This document shows, piece by piece, positions 39,901 through 52,813 of a stretch of 64,000 nucleotides of DNA. Each line of letters begins with the position of its first letter. The stretch's first letter is position 1. The stretch lies in contig OZ024759.1 of NCBI GenBank assembly GCA_964016885.1, forward strand, positions 5,599,794 to 5,663,793. The letters are read 5' to 3'. The translations under genes were made by a program, and so were the position numbers. Source of the DNA: Eledone cirrhosa (taxonomy: Eukaryota > Mollusca > Cephalopoda > Octopoda > Eledonidae). The notes under the pieces are model-generated. The model worked only from the letters and a program-made list of their open reading frames with translations, had not been told where the DNA came from and did no database searches.

Positions 39901-42900
39901 TGTTGGTGAGAATTCATTTAAGTCATGGTATTAGCCGTCAGAAGTAACTCCAATGTTGGTGAGAATTCATTTAAGTTCATGGTATTAGCTGTCAGAAGTA
40001 ACTCCACTGTTGGTGAGAATTCATTTAAGTTCATGGTATTAGCTGTCAGAAGTAACTCCACTGTTGGTGAGAATTCATTTAAGTTCATGGTACTAGCTGT
40101 CAGAAGTAACTCCACTGTTGGTGAGAATTCATTTAAGTTCATGGTATTAGTTTGTCAGAAGTAACTCCACTGTTGGTGAGAATTCATTTAAGTCATGGTA
40201 TTAGTTGTCCGAAGTAACTCCAATGTTGGTGAGAATTCATTTAAGTTCATGGTATTAGCTGTCAGAAGTAAGTCCACTGTTGGTGAGAATTCATTTAAGT
40301 TCATGGTATTAGCTGTCAGAAGGAACTCCAATGTTGGTGAGAATTCATTTAAGTCATGGTACTAGCTGTCAGAAGTAACTCCACTGTTGGTGAGAATTCA
40401 TTTAAGTTCATGGTATTAGCTGTCAGAAGGAACGCCACTGTTGGTGAGAATTCATTTAAGTTCATGGTATTAGCTGTCAGAAGTAACTCCACTGTTGGTG
40501 AGAATTCATTTAAGTTCATGGTACTAGCTGTCAGAAGTAACTCCAATGTTGGTGAGAATTCATTTAAGTTCATGGTATTAGCAGTCAGAAGGAACTCCAC
40601 TGTTGGTGAGAATTCATTTAAGTTCATGGTATTAGCTGTCAGAAGTAACTCCACTGTTGGTGAGCATTCATTTAAGTCATGGTATTAGCTGTCAGAAGTA
40701 ACTCCATTGTTGGTGAGAATTCATTTAAGTCATGGTACTAGCTGTCAGAAGTAACTCCACTGTTGGTGAGAATTCATTTAAGTTCATGGTATTAGTTTGT
40801 CAGAAGTAACTCCACTGTTGGTGAGAATTCATTTAAGTCATGGTATTAGTTGTCAGAAGTAACTCCATTGTTGGTGAGAATTCATTTAAGTTCATGGTAC
40901 TAGCTGTCAGAAGTAACTCCACTGTTGGTGAGAATTCATTTAAGTTCATGGTATTAGCTGTCAGAAGTAACTCCACTGTTGGTGAGAATTCATTTAAGTC
41001 ATGGTATTAGCCGTCAGAAGTAACTCCAATGTTGGTGAGAATTCATTTAAGTTCATGGTATTAGCTGTCAGAAGGAACGCCACTGTTGGTGAGAATTCAT
41101 TTAAGTTCATGGTATTAGCTGTCAGAAGTAACTGCACTGTTGGTGAGAATTCATTTAAGTTCATGGTACTAGCTGTCAGAAGTAACTCCACTGTTGGTGA
41201 GAATTCATTTAAGTTCATGGTATTAGCTGTCAGAAGGAACTCCACTGTTGGTGAGAATTCATTTAAGTTCATGGTATTAGCTGTCAGAAGTAACTCCACT
41301 GTTGGTGAGAATTCATTTAAGTTCATGGTACTAGCTGTCAGAAGTAACTCCAATGTTGGTGAGAATTCATTTAAGTTCATGGTATTAGCTGTCAGAAGTA
41401 ACTCCACTGTTGGTGAGAATTCATTTAAGTCATGGTATTAGCCGTCAGAAGTAACTCCAATGTTGGTGAGAATTCATTTAAGTTCATGGTATTAGCTGTC
41501 AGAAGTAACTCCACTGTTGGTGAGAATTCATTTAAGTTCATGGTACTAGCTGTCAGAAGTAACTCCACTGTTGGTGAGAATTCATTTAAATTCATGGTAT
41601 TAGTTTGTCAGAAGTAACTCCACTGTTGGTGAGAATTCATTTAAGTCATGGTATTAGTTGTCAGAAGTAACTCCAATGTTGGTGAGAATTCATTTAAGTT
41701 CATGGTATTAGCTGTCAGAAGTAACTCCACTGTTGGTGAGAATTCATTTAAGTTCATGGTATTAGCTGTCAGAAGGAACTCCAATGTTGGTGTGAATTCA
41801 TTTAAGTCATGGTACTAGCTGTCAGAAGTAACTCCACTGTTGGTGAGAATTCATTTAAGTTCATGGTATTAGCTGTCAGAAGGAACGCCACTGTTGGTGA
41901 GAATTCATTTAAGTTCATGGTATTAGCTGTCAGAAGTAACTCCACTGTTGGTGAGAATTCATTTAAGTTCATGGTACTAGCTGTCAGAAGTAACTCCAAT
42001 GTTGGTGAGAATTCATTTAAGTTCATGGTATTAGCTGTCAGAAGGAACTCCACTGTTGGTGAGAATTCATTTAAGTTCATGGTATTAGTTTGTCAGAAGT
42101 AACTCCACTGTTGGTGAGAATTCATTTAAGTCATGGTATTAGTTGTCAGAAGTAACTCCAATGTTGGTGAGAATTCATGTAAGTTCATGGTATTAGCTGT
42201 CAGAAGTAACTCCACTGTTGGTGAGAATTCATTTAAGTTCATGGTATTAGCTGTCAGAAGGAACTCCAACGTTGGTGAGAATTCATTTAAGTCATGGTAC
42301 TAGCTGTCAGAAGTAACTCCACTGTTGGTGAGAATTCATTTAAGTTCATGGTATTAGCTGTCAGAAGGAACGCCACTGTTGGTGAGAATTCATTTAAGTT
42401 CATGGTATTAGCTGTCAGAAGTAACTCCACTGTTGGTGAGAATTCATTTAAGTTCATGGTACTAGCTGTCAGAAGTAACTCCAATGTTGGTGAGAATTCA
42501 TTTAAGTTCATGGTATTAGCAGTCAGAAGGAACTCCACTGTTGGTGAGAATTCATTTAAGTTCATGGTATTAGCTGTCAGAAGTAACTCCACTGTTGGTG
42601 AGAATTCATTTAAGTCATGGTATTAGCTGTCAGAAGTAACTCCATTGTTGGTGAGAATTCATTTAAGTCATGGTACTAGCTGTCAGAAGTAACTCCACTG
42701 TTGGTGAGAATTCATTTAAGTTCATGGTATTAGTTTGTCAGAAGTAACTCCACTGTTGGTGAGAATTCATTTAAGTCATGGTATTAGTTGTCAGAAGTAA
42801 CTCCAATGTTGGTGAGAATTCATTTAAGTTCATGGTACTAGCTGTCAGAAGTAACTCCATTGTTGGTGAGAATTCATTTAAGTTCATGGTACTAGCTGTC

Positions 42901-44941
42901 AGAAGTAACTCCACTGTTGGTGAGAATTCATTTAAGTTCATGGTACTAGTTTGTCAGAAGTAACTCCACTGTTGGTGAGAATTCATTTAAGTCATGGTAC
43001 TAGCTGTCAGAAGTAACTCCAATGTTGGTGAGAATTCATTTAAGTTCATGGTATTAGCTGTCAGAAGGAACTCCACTGTTGGTGAGAATTCATTTCAGTT
43101 CATGGTATTAGCTGTCAGAAGTAACTCCACTGTTGGTGAGAATTCATTTAAGTTCATGGTACTAGCTGTCAGAAGTAACTCCAATGTTGGTGAGAATTCA
43201 TTTAAGTTCATGGTATTAGCTGTCAGAAGTAACTCCACTGTTGGTGAGAAAGCATTTAAGTCATAGTATTAGATGTCAGAAGTAACTCCAATGTTGCTGA
43301 GAATTCATTTAAGTTCATGGTATTAGCTGTCAGAAGTAACTCCACTGTTGGTGAGAATTCATTTAAGATCATGGTACTAGCTGTCAGAAGTAACTACACT
43401 GTTGGTGAGAATTCATTTAAGTTCATGGTATTAGCTGTCAGAAGTAACTCCAATGTTGGTGAGAATTCATTTAAGTTCATGGTATTAGCTGTCAGAAGTA
43501 ACTCCACTGTTGGTGAGAATTCATTTAAGTTCATGGTACTAGCTGTCAGAAGTAACTCCAATGTTGGTGAGAATTCATTTAAGTTCATGGTATTAGCTGT
43601 CAGAAGGAACTCCACTGTTGGTGAGAATTCATTTAAGTTCATGGTATTAGCTGTCAGAAGTAACTCCACTGTTGGTGAGAATTCATTTAAGTTCATGGTA
43701 CTAGCTGTCAGAAGTAACTCCAATGTTGGTGAGAATTCATTTAAGTTCATGGTATTAGCTGTCAGAAGGAACTCCACTGTTGGTGAGAATTCATTTAAGT
43801 TCATGGTATTAGCTGTCAGAAGTAACTCCACTGTTGGTGAGAATTCATTTAAGTTCATGGTATTAGCTGTCAGAAGTAACTCCACTGTTGGTGAGAATTC
43901 ATTTAAGTCATGGTATTAGCCGTCAGAAGTAACTCCAATGTTGGTGAGAATTCATTTAAGTTCATGGTATTAGCTGTCAGAAGTAACTCCACTGTTGGTG
44001 AGAATTCATTTAAGTTCATGGTATTAGCTGTCAGAAGTAACTCCACTGTTGGTGAGAATTCATTTAAGTTCATGGTACTAGCTGTCAGAAGTAACTCCAC
44101 TGTTGGTGAGAATTCATTTAAGTTCATGGTATTAGTTTGTCAGAAGTAACTCCACTGTTGGTGAGAATTCATTTAAGTCATGGTATTAGTTGTCCGAAGT
44201 AACTCCAATGTTGGTGAGAATTCATTTAAGTTCATGGTATTAGCTGTCAGAAGTAAGTCCACTGTTGGTGAGAATTCATTTAAGTTCATGGTATTAGCTG
44301 TCAGAAGGAACTCCAATGTTGGTGAGAATTCATTTAAGTCATGGTACTAGCTGTCAGAAGTAACTCCACTGTTGGTGAGAATTCATTTAAGTTCATGGTA
44401 TTAGCTGTCAGAAGGAACGCCACTGTTGGTGAGAATTCATTTAAGTTCATGGTATTAGCTGTCAGAAGTAACTCCACTGTTGGTGAGAATTCATTTAAGT
44501 TCATGGTACTAGCTGTCAGAAGTAACTCCAATGTTGGTGAGAATTCATTTAAGTTCATGGTATTAGCAGTCAGAAGGAACTCCACTGTTGGTGAGAATTC
44601 ATTTAAGTTCATGGTATTAGCTGTCAGAAGTAACTCCACTGTTGGTGAGCATTCATTTAAGTCATGGTATTAGCTGTCAGAAGTAACTCCATTGTTGGTG
44701 AGAATTCATTTAAGTCATGGTACTAGCTGTCAGAAGTAACTCCACTGTTGGTGAGAATTCATTTAAGTTCATGGTATTAGTTTGTCAGAAGTAACTCCAC
44801 TGTTGGTGAGAATTCATTTAAGTCATGGTATTAGTTGTCAGAAGTAACTCCATTGTTGGTGAGAATTCATTTAAGTTCATGGTACTAGCTGTCAGAAGTA
44901 ACTCCACTGTTGGTGAGAATTCATTTAAGTTCATGGTATTA
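36940..44941. repeat. 3,985-bp tandem duplication, copies near-identical
   Basis: Copy A runs from about 36,940 to 40,956 and copy B from about 40,925 to 44,941, at an offset of exactly 3,985 (74 monomers minus 11 bp). Private changes are shared at exactly that distance: TTTAAATTCATGG (37,604/41,589), CCAACGTTGG (about 38,281/42,266), TTTCAGTTCATGG (about 39,108/43,093), GAGAAAGCAT (39,261/43,246), AAGATCATGG, GTCCGAAG (about 40,207/44,192), GTAAGTCC and GAGCATTC. I noticed no difference between the copies. Either the duplication is very young or it is an assembly duplicate. Confidence 0.88.
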
Positions 44942-46759
44942 GTTTGTCAGAAGTAACTCCACTGTTGGTGAGAATTCATTTAAGTCATGGTACTAGCTGT
45001 CAGAAGTAACTCCAATGTTGGTTAGAATTCATTTAAGTTCATGGTATTAGCTGTCAGAAGTAACTCCACTGTTGGTGAGAATTCATTTAAGTTCATGGTA
45101 CTAGCTGTCAGAAGTAACTCCAATGTTGGTGAGAATTCATTTAAGTTCATGGTATTAGCTGTCAGAAGTAACTCCACTGTTGGTGAGAATTCATTTAAGT
45201 CATGGTATTAGATGTCAGAAGTAACTCCAATGTTGCTGAGAATTCATTTAAGTTCATGGTATTAGCTGTCAGAAGTAACTCCACTGTTGGTGAGAATTCA
45301 TTTAAGTTCATGGTACTAGCTGTCAGAAGTAACTACACTGTTGGTGAGAATTCATTTAAGTTCATGGTATTAGCTGTCAGAAGTAACTCCAATGTTGGTG
45401 AGAATTCATTTAAGTTCATGGTATTAGCTGTCAGAAGTAACTCCACTGTTGGTGAGAATTCATTTAAGTTCATGGTATTAGCTGTCAGAAGTAACTCCAC
45501 TGTTGGTGAGAATTCATTTAAGTCATGGTATTAGCCGTCAGAAGTAACTCCAATGTTGGTGAGAATTCATTTAAGTTCATGGTATTAGCTGTCAGAAGGA
45601 ACGCCACTGTTGGTGAGAATTCATTTAAGTTCATGGTATTAGCTGTCAGAAGTAACTCCACTGTTGGTGAGAATTCATTTAAGTTCATGGTACTAGCTGT
45701 CAGAAGTAACTCCACTGTTGGTGAGAATTCATTTAAGTTCATGGTATTAGCTGTCAGAAGGAACTCCACTGTTGGTGAGAATTCATTTAAGTTCATGGTA
45801 TTAGCTGTCAGAAGTAACTCCACTGTTGGTGAGAATTCATTTAAGTTCATGGTACTAGCTGTCAGAAGTAACTCCAATGTTGGTGAGAATTCATTTAAGT
45901 TCATGGTATTAGCTGTCAGAAGTAACTCCACTGTTGGTGAGAATTCATTTAAGTCATGGTATTAGCCGTCAGAAGTAACTCCAATGTTGGTGAGAATTCA
46001 TTTAAGTTCATGGTATTAGCTGTCAGAAGTAACTCCACTGTTGGTGAGAATTCATTTAAGTTCATGGTACTAGCTGTCAGAAGTAACTCCACTGTTGGTG
46101 AGAATTCATTTAAGTTCATGGTATTAGTTTGTCAGAAGTAACTCCACTGTTGGTGAGAATTCATTTAAGTCATGGTATTAGTTGTCAGAAGTAACTCCAA
46201 TGTTGGTGAGAATTCATTTAAGTTCATGGTATTAGCTGTCAGAAGTAACTCCACTGTTGGTGAGAATTCATTTAAGTTCATGGTATTAGCTGTCAGAAGG
46301 AACTCCAATGTTGGTGTGAATTCATTTAAGTCATGGTACTAGCTGTCAGAAGTAACTCCACTGTTGGTGAGAATTCATTTAAGTTCATGGTATTAGCTGT
46401 CAGAAGGAACGCCACTGTTGGTGAGAATTCATTTAAGTTCATGGTATTAGCTGTCAGAAGTAACTCCACTGTTGGTGAGAATTCATTTAAGTTCATGGTA
46501 CTAGCTGTCAGAAGTAACTCCAATGTTGGTGAGAATTCATTTAAGTTCATGGTATTAGCTGTCAGAAGGAACTCCACTGTTGGTGAGAATTCATTTAAGT
46601 TCATGGTATTAGTTTGTCAGAAGTAACTCCACTGTTGGTGAGAATTCATTTAAGTCATGGTATTAGTTGTCAGAAGTAACTCCAATGTTGGTGAGAATTC
46701 ATGTTAGTTCACGGTATTAGCTGTCAGAAGTAACTCCACTGTTGGTGAGAATTCATTTA

Positions 46760-49700
46760 AGTTCATGGTATTAGCTGTCAGAAGGAACTCCAATGTTGGT
46801 GTGGTGAGAATTCATTTAAGTCATGGTACTAGCTGTCAGAAGTAACTCCACTGTTGGTGAGAATTCATTTAAGTTCATGGTATTAGCTGTCAGAAGGAAC
46901 GCCACTGTTGGTGAGAATTCATTTAAGTTCATGGTATTAGCTGTCAGAAGTAACTCCACTGTTGGTGAGAATTCATTTAAGTTCATGGTACTAGCTGTCA
47001 GAAGTAACTCCACTGTTGGTGAGAATTCATTTAAGTTCATGGTACTAGCTGTCAGAAGTAACTCCAATGTTGGTGAGAATTCATTTAAGTTCATGGTATT
47101 AGCTGTCAGAAGTAACTCCACTGTTGGTGAGAATTCATTTAAGTCATGGTATTAGCTGTCAGAAGTAACTCCATTGTTGGTGAGAATTCATTTAAGTCAT
47201 GGTACTAGCTGTCAGAAGTAACTCCACTGTTGGTGAGAATTCATTTAAGTTCATGGTATTAGTTTGTCAGAAGTAACTCCACTGTTGGTGAGAATTCATT
47301 TAAGTCATGGTATTAGTTGTCAGAAGTAACTCCAATGTTGGTGAGAATTCATTTAAGTTCATGGTACTAGCTGTCAGAAGTAACTCCATTGTTGGTGAGA
47401 ATTCATTTAAGTTCATGGTACTAGCTGTCAGAAGTAACTCCACTGTTGGTGAGAATTCATTTAAGTTCATGGTACTAGTTTGTCAGAAGTAACTCCACTG
47501 TTGGTGAGAATTCATTTAAGTCATGGTACTAGCTGTCAGAAGTAACTCCAATGTTGGTGAGAATTCATTTAAGTTCATGGTATTAGCTGTCAGAAGGAAC
47601 TCCACTGTTGGTGAGAATTCATTTAAGTTCATGGTATTAGCTGTCAGAAGTAACTCCACTGTTGGTGAGAATTCATTTAAGTTCATGGTACTAGCTGTCA
47701 GAAGTAACTCCAATGTTGGTGAGAATTCATTTAAGTTCATGGTATTAGCTGTCAGAAGTAACTCCACTGTTGGTGAGAATTCATTTAAGTCATGGTATTA
47801 GATGTCAGAAGTAACTCCAATGTTGCTGAGAATTCATTTAAGTTCATGGTATTAGCTGTCAGAAGTAACTCCACTGTTGGTGAGAATTCATTTAAGTTCA
47901 TGGTACTAGCTTACAGAAGTAACTACACTGTTGATGAGAATTCATTTAAGTTCATGGTATTAGCTGTCAGAAGTAACTCCAATGTTGGTGAGAATTCATT
48001 TAAGTTCATGGTATTAGCTGTCAGAAGTAACTCCACTGTTGGTGAGAATTCATTTAAGTTCATGGTATTAGCTGTCAGAAGTAACTCCACTGTTGGTTAG
48101 AATTCATTTAAGTCATGGTATTAGCCGTCAGAAGTAACTCCAATGTTGGTGAGAATTCATTTAAGTTCATGGTATTAGCTGTCAGAAGTAACTCCACTGT
48201 TGGTGAGAATTCATTTAAGTTCATGGTACTAGCTGTCAGAAGTAACTCCACTGTTGGTGAGAATTCATTTAAGTTCATGGTATTAGTTTGTCAGAAGTAA
48301 CTCCACTGTTGGTGAGAATTCATTTAAGTCATGGTATTAGTTGTCAGAAGTAACTCCAATGTTGGTGAGAATTCATTTAAGTTCATGGTATTAGCTGTCA
48401 GAAGTAACTCCACTGTTGGTGAGAATTCATTTAAGTTCATGGTATTAGCTGTCAGAAGGAACTCCAATGTTGGTGTGAATTCATTTAAGTCATGGTACTA
48501 GCTGTCAGAAGTAACTCCACTGTTGGTGAGAATTCATTTAAGTTCATGGTATTAGCTGTCAGAAGGAACGCCACTGTTGGTGAGAATTCATTTAAGTTCA
48601 TGGTATTAGCTGTCAGAAGTAACTCCACTGTTGGTGAGAATTCATTTAAGTTCATGGTACTAGCTGTCAGAAGTAACTCCAATGTTGGTGAGAATTCATT
48701 TAAGTTCATGGTATTAGCTGTCAGAAGGAACTCCACTGTTGGTGAGAATTCATTTAAGTTCATGGTATTAGTTTGTCAGAAGTAACTCCACTGTTGGTGA
48801 GAATTCATTTAAGTCATGGTATTAGTTGTCAGAAGTAACTCCAATGTTGGTGAGAATTCATGTTAGTTCATGGTATTAGCTGTCAGAAGTAACTCCACTG
48901 TTGGTGAGAATTCATTTAAGTTCATGGTATTAGCTGTCAGAAGGAACTCCAATGTTGGTGTGGTGAGAATTCATTTAAGTCATGGTACTAGCTGTCAGAA
49001 GTAACTCCACTGTTGGTGAGAATTCATTTAAGTTCATGGTATTAGCTGTCAGAAGGAACGCCACTGTTGGTGAGAATTCATTTAAGTTCATGGTATTAGC
49101 TGTCAGAAGTAACTCCACTGTTGGTGAGAATTCATTTAAGTTCATGGTACTAGCTGTCAGAAGTAACTCCACTGTTGGTGAGAATTCATTTAAGTTCATG
49201 GTACTAGCTGTCAGAAGTAACTCCAATGTTGGTGAGAATTCATTTAAGTTCATGGTATTAGCTGTCAGAAGTAACTCCACTGTTGGTGAGAATTCATTTA
49301 AGTCATGGTATTAGCTGTCAGAAGTAACTCCATTGTTGGTGAGAATTCATTTAAGTCATGGTACTAGCTGTCAGAAGTAACTCCACTGTTGGTGAGAATT
49401 CATTTAAGTTCATGGTATTAGTTTGTCAGAAGTAACTCCACTGTTGGTGAGAATTCATTTAAGTCATGTTATTAGTTGTCAGAAGTAACTCCAATGTTGG
49501 TGAGAATTCATTTAAGTTCATGGTACTAGCTGTCAGAAGTAACTCCATTGTTGGTGAGAATTCATTTAAGTTCATGGTACTAGCTGTCAGAAGTAACTCC
49601 ACTGTTGGTGAGAATTCATTTAAGTTCATGGTATTAGTTTGTCAGAAGTAACTCCACTGTTGGTGAGAATTCATTTAAGTCATGGTACTAGCTGTCAGAA

Positions 49701-52700
49701 GTAACTCCAATGTTGGTTAGAATTCATTTAAGTTCATGGTATTAGCTGTCAGAAGTAACTCCACTGTTGGTGAGAATTCATTTAAGTTCATGGTATTAGC
49801 TGTCAGAAGGAACTCCAATGTTGGTGTGGTGAGAATTCATTTAAGTCATGGTACTAGCTGTCAGAAGTAACTCCACTGTTGGTGAGAATTCATTTAAGTT
49901 CATGGTATTAGCTGTCAGAAGGAACGCCACTGTTGGTGAGAATTCATTTAAGTTCATGGTATTAGCTGTCAGAAGTAACTCCACTGTTGGTGAGAATTCA
50001 TTTAAGTTCATGGTACTAGCTGTCAGAAGTAACTCCACTGTTGGTGAGAATTCATTTAAGTTCATGGTACTAGCTGTCAGAAGTAACTCCAATGTTGGTG
50101 AGAATTCATTTAAGTTCATGGTATTAGCTGTCAGAAGTAACTCCACTGTTGGTGAGAATTCATTTAAGTCATGGTATTAGCTGTCAGAAGTAACTCCATT
50201 GTTGGTGAGAATTCATTTAAGTCATGGTACTAGCTGTCAGAAGTAACTCCACTGTTGGTGAGAATTCATTTAAGTTCATGGTATTAGTTTGTCAGAAGTA
50301 ACTCCACTGTTGGTGAGAATTCATTTAAGTCATGGTATTAGTTGTCAGAAGTAACTCCAATGTTGGTGAGAATTCATTTAAGTTCATGGTACTAGCTGTC
50401 AGAAGTAACTCCATTGTTGGTGAGAATTCATTTAAGTTCATGGTACTAGCTGTCAGAAGTAACTCCACTGTTGGTGAGAATTCATTTAAGTTCATGGTAC
50501 TAGTTTGTCAGAAGTAACTCCACTGTTGGTGAGAATTCATTTAAGTCATGGTACTAGCTGTCAGAAGTAACTCCAATGTTGGTGAGAATTCATTTAAGTT
50601 CATGGTATTAGCTGTCAGAAGGAACTCCACTGTTGGTGAGAATTCATTTAAGTTCATGGTATTAGCTGTCAGAAGTAACTCCACTGTTGGTGAGAATTCA
50701 TTTAAGTTCATGGTACTAGCTGTCAGAAGTAACTCCAATGTTGGTGAGAATTCATTTAAGTTCATGGTATTAGCTGTCAGAAGTAACTCCACTGTTGGTG
50801 AGAATTCATTTAAGTCATGGTATTAGATGTCAGAAGTAACTCCAATGTTGCTGAGAATTCATTTAAGTTCATGGTATTAGCTGTCAGAAGTAACTCCACT
50901 GTTGGTGAGAATTCATTTAAGTTCATGGTACTAGCTTACAGAAGTAACTACACTGTTGATGAGAATTCATTTAAGTTCATGGTATTAGCTGTCAGAAGTA
51001 ACTCCAATGTTGGTGAGAATTCATTTAAGTTCATGGTATTAGCTGTCAGAAGTAACTCCACTGTTGGTGAGAATTCATTTAAGTTCATGGTATTAGCTGT
51101 CAGAAGTAACTCCACTGTTGGTTAGAATTCATTTAAGTCATGGTATTAGCCGTCAGAAGTAACTCCAATGTTGGTGAGAATTCATTTAAGTTCATGGTAT
51201 TAGCTGTCAGAAGTAACTCCACTGTTGGTGAGAATTCATTTAAGTTCATGGTACTAGCTGTCAGAAGTAACTCCACTGTTGGTGAGAATTCATTTAAGTT
51301 CATGGTATTAGTTTGTCAGAAGTAACTCCACTGTTGGTGAGAATTCATTTAAGTCATGGTATTAGTTGTCAGAAGTAACTCCAATGTTGGTGAGAATTCA
51401 TTTAAGTTCATGGTATTAGCTGTCAGAAGTAACTCCACTGTTGGTGAGAATTCATTTAAGTTCATGGTATTAGCTGTCAGAAGGAACTCCAATGTTGGTG
51501 TGAATTCATTTAAGTCATGGTACTAGCTGTCAGAAGTAACTCCACTGTTGGTGAGAATTCATTTAAGTTCATGGTATTAGCTGTCAGAAGGAACGCCACT
51601 GTTGGTGAGAATTCATTTAAGTTCATGGTATTAGCTGTCAGAAGTAACTCCACTGTTGGTGAGAATTCATTTAAGTTCATGGTACTAGCTGTCAGAAGTA
51701 ACTCCAATGTTGGTGAGAATTCATTTAAGTTCATGGTATTAGCTGTCAGAAGGAACTCCACTGTTGGTGAGAATTCATTTAAGTTCATGGTATTAGTTTG
51801 TCAGAAGTAACTCCACTGTTGGTGAGAATTCATTTAAGTCATGGTATTAGTTGTCAGAAGTAACTCCAATGTTGGTGAGAATTCATGTTAGTTCATGGTA
51901 TTAGCTGTCAGAAGTAACTCCACTGTTGGTGAGAATTCATTTAAGTTCATGGTATTAGCTGTCAGAAGGAACTCCAATGTTGGTGTGGTGAGAATTCATT
52001 TAAGTCATGGTACTAGCTGTCAGAAGTAACTCCACTGTTGGTGAGAATTCATTTAAGTTCATGGTATTAGCTGTCAGAAGGAACGCCACTGTTGGTGAGA
52101 ATTCATTTAAGTTCATGGTATTAGCTGTCAGAAGTAACTCCACTGTTGGTGAGAATTCATTTAAGTTCATGGTACTAGCTGTCAGAAGTAACTCCACTGT
52201 TGGTGAGAATTCATTTAAGTTCATGGTACTAGCTGTCAGAAGTAACTCCAATGTTGGTGAGAATTCATTTAAGTTCATGGTATTAGCTGTCAGAAGTAAC
52301 TCCACTGTTGGTGAGAATTCATTTAAGTCATGGTATTAGCTGTCAGAAGTAACTCCATTGTTGGTGAGAATTCATTTAAGTCATGGTACTAGCTGTCAGA
52401 AGTAACTCCACTGTTGGTGAGAATTCATTTAAGTTCATGGTATTAGTTTGTCAGAAGTAACTCCACTGTTGGTGAGAATTCATTTAAGTCATGTTATTAG
52501 TTGTCAGAAGTAACTCCAATGTTGGTGAGAATTCATTTAAGTTCATGGTACTAGCTGTCAGAAGTAACTCCATTGTTGGTGAGAATTCATTTAAGTTCAT
52601 GGTACTAGCTGTCAGAAGTAACTCCACTGTTGGTGAGAATTCATTTAAGTTCATGGTATTAGTTTGTCAGAAGTAACTCCACTGTTGGTGAGAATTCATT

Positions 52701-52813
52701 TAAGTCATGGTACTAGCTGTCAGAAGTAACTCCAATGTTGGTTAGAATTCATTTAAGTTCATGGTATTAGCTGTCAGAAGTAACTCCACTGTTGGTGAGA
52801 ATTCATTTAAGTT
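46760..52813. repeat. 3,025-bp tandem duplication nested in the 7.7-kb structure
   Basis: About 46,760-49,788 recurs as about 49,789-52,813 at an offset of 3,025. Private changes fix the pairing: TTGGTTAGAATTC (48,096/51,121 and again about 49,714/52,739) and ATGTTATTAG (about 49,465/52,490). The equivalent positions in the 52.6-57.3 kb copy carry the ordinary bases, so these changes arose after the older duplication and before this one. Confidence 0.82.
46796..46806. repeat. 59-bp monomer: duplicated TGGTG, first of six
   Basis: The usual TTGGTGAG becomes TTGGTGTGGTGAG, a perfect 5-bp tandem duplication of TGGTG, best explained by replication slippage. The same form occurs near 48,956, 49,822, 51,981, 54,516 and 56,676 and nowhere else, always on a GGAACTCCAATG monomer and always just before a 53-bp junction. 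All six copies therefore descend from one event that was spread by the 2,159-, 3,025- and 7,720-bp duplications. Confidence 0.9.

Noticed and set aside
37009..44978. Declaring the 3,985-bp duplication an assembly error
   Set aside because: Near-identity alone cannot separate a recent unequal exchange from an error. The flanks differ at monomer level, and read evidence is needed.
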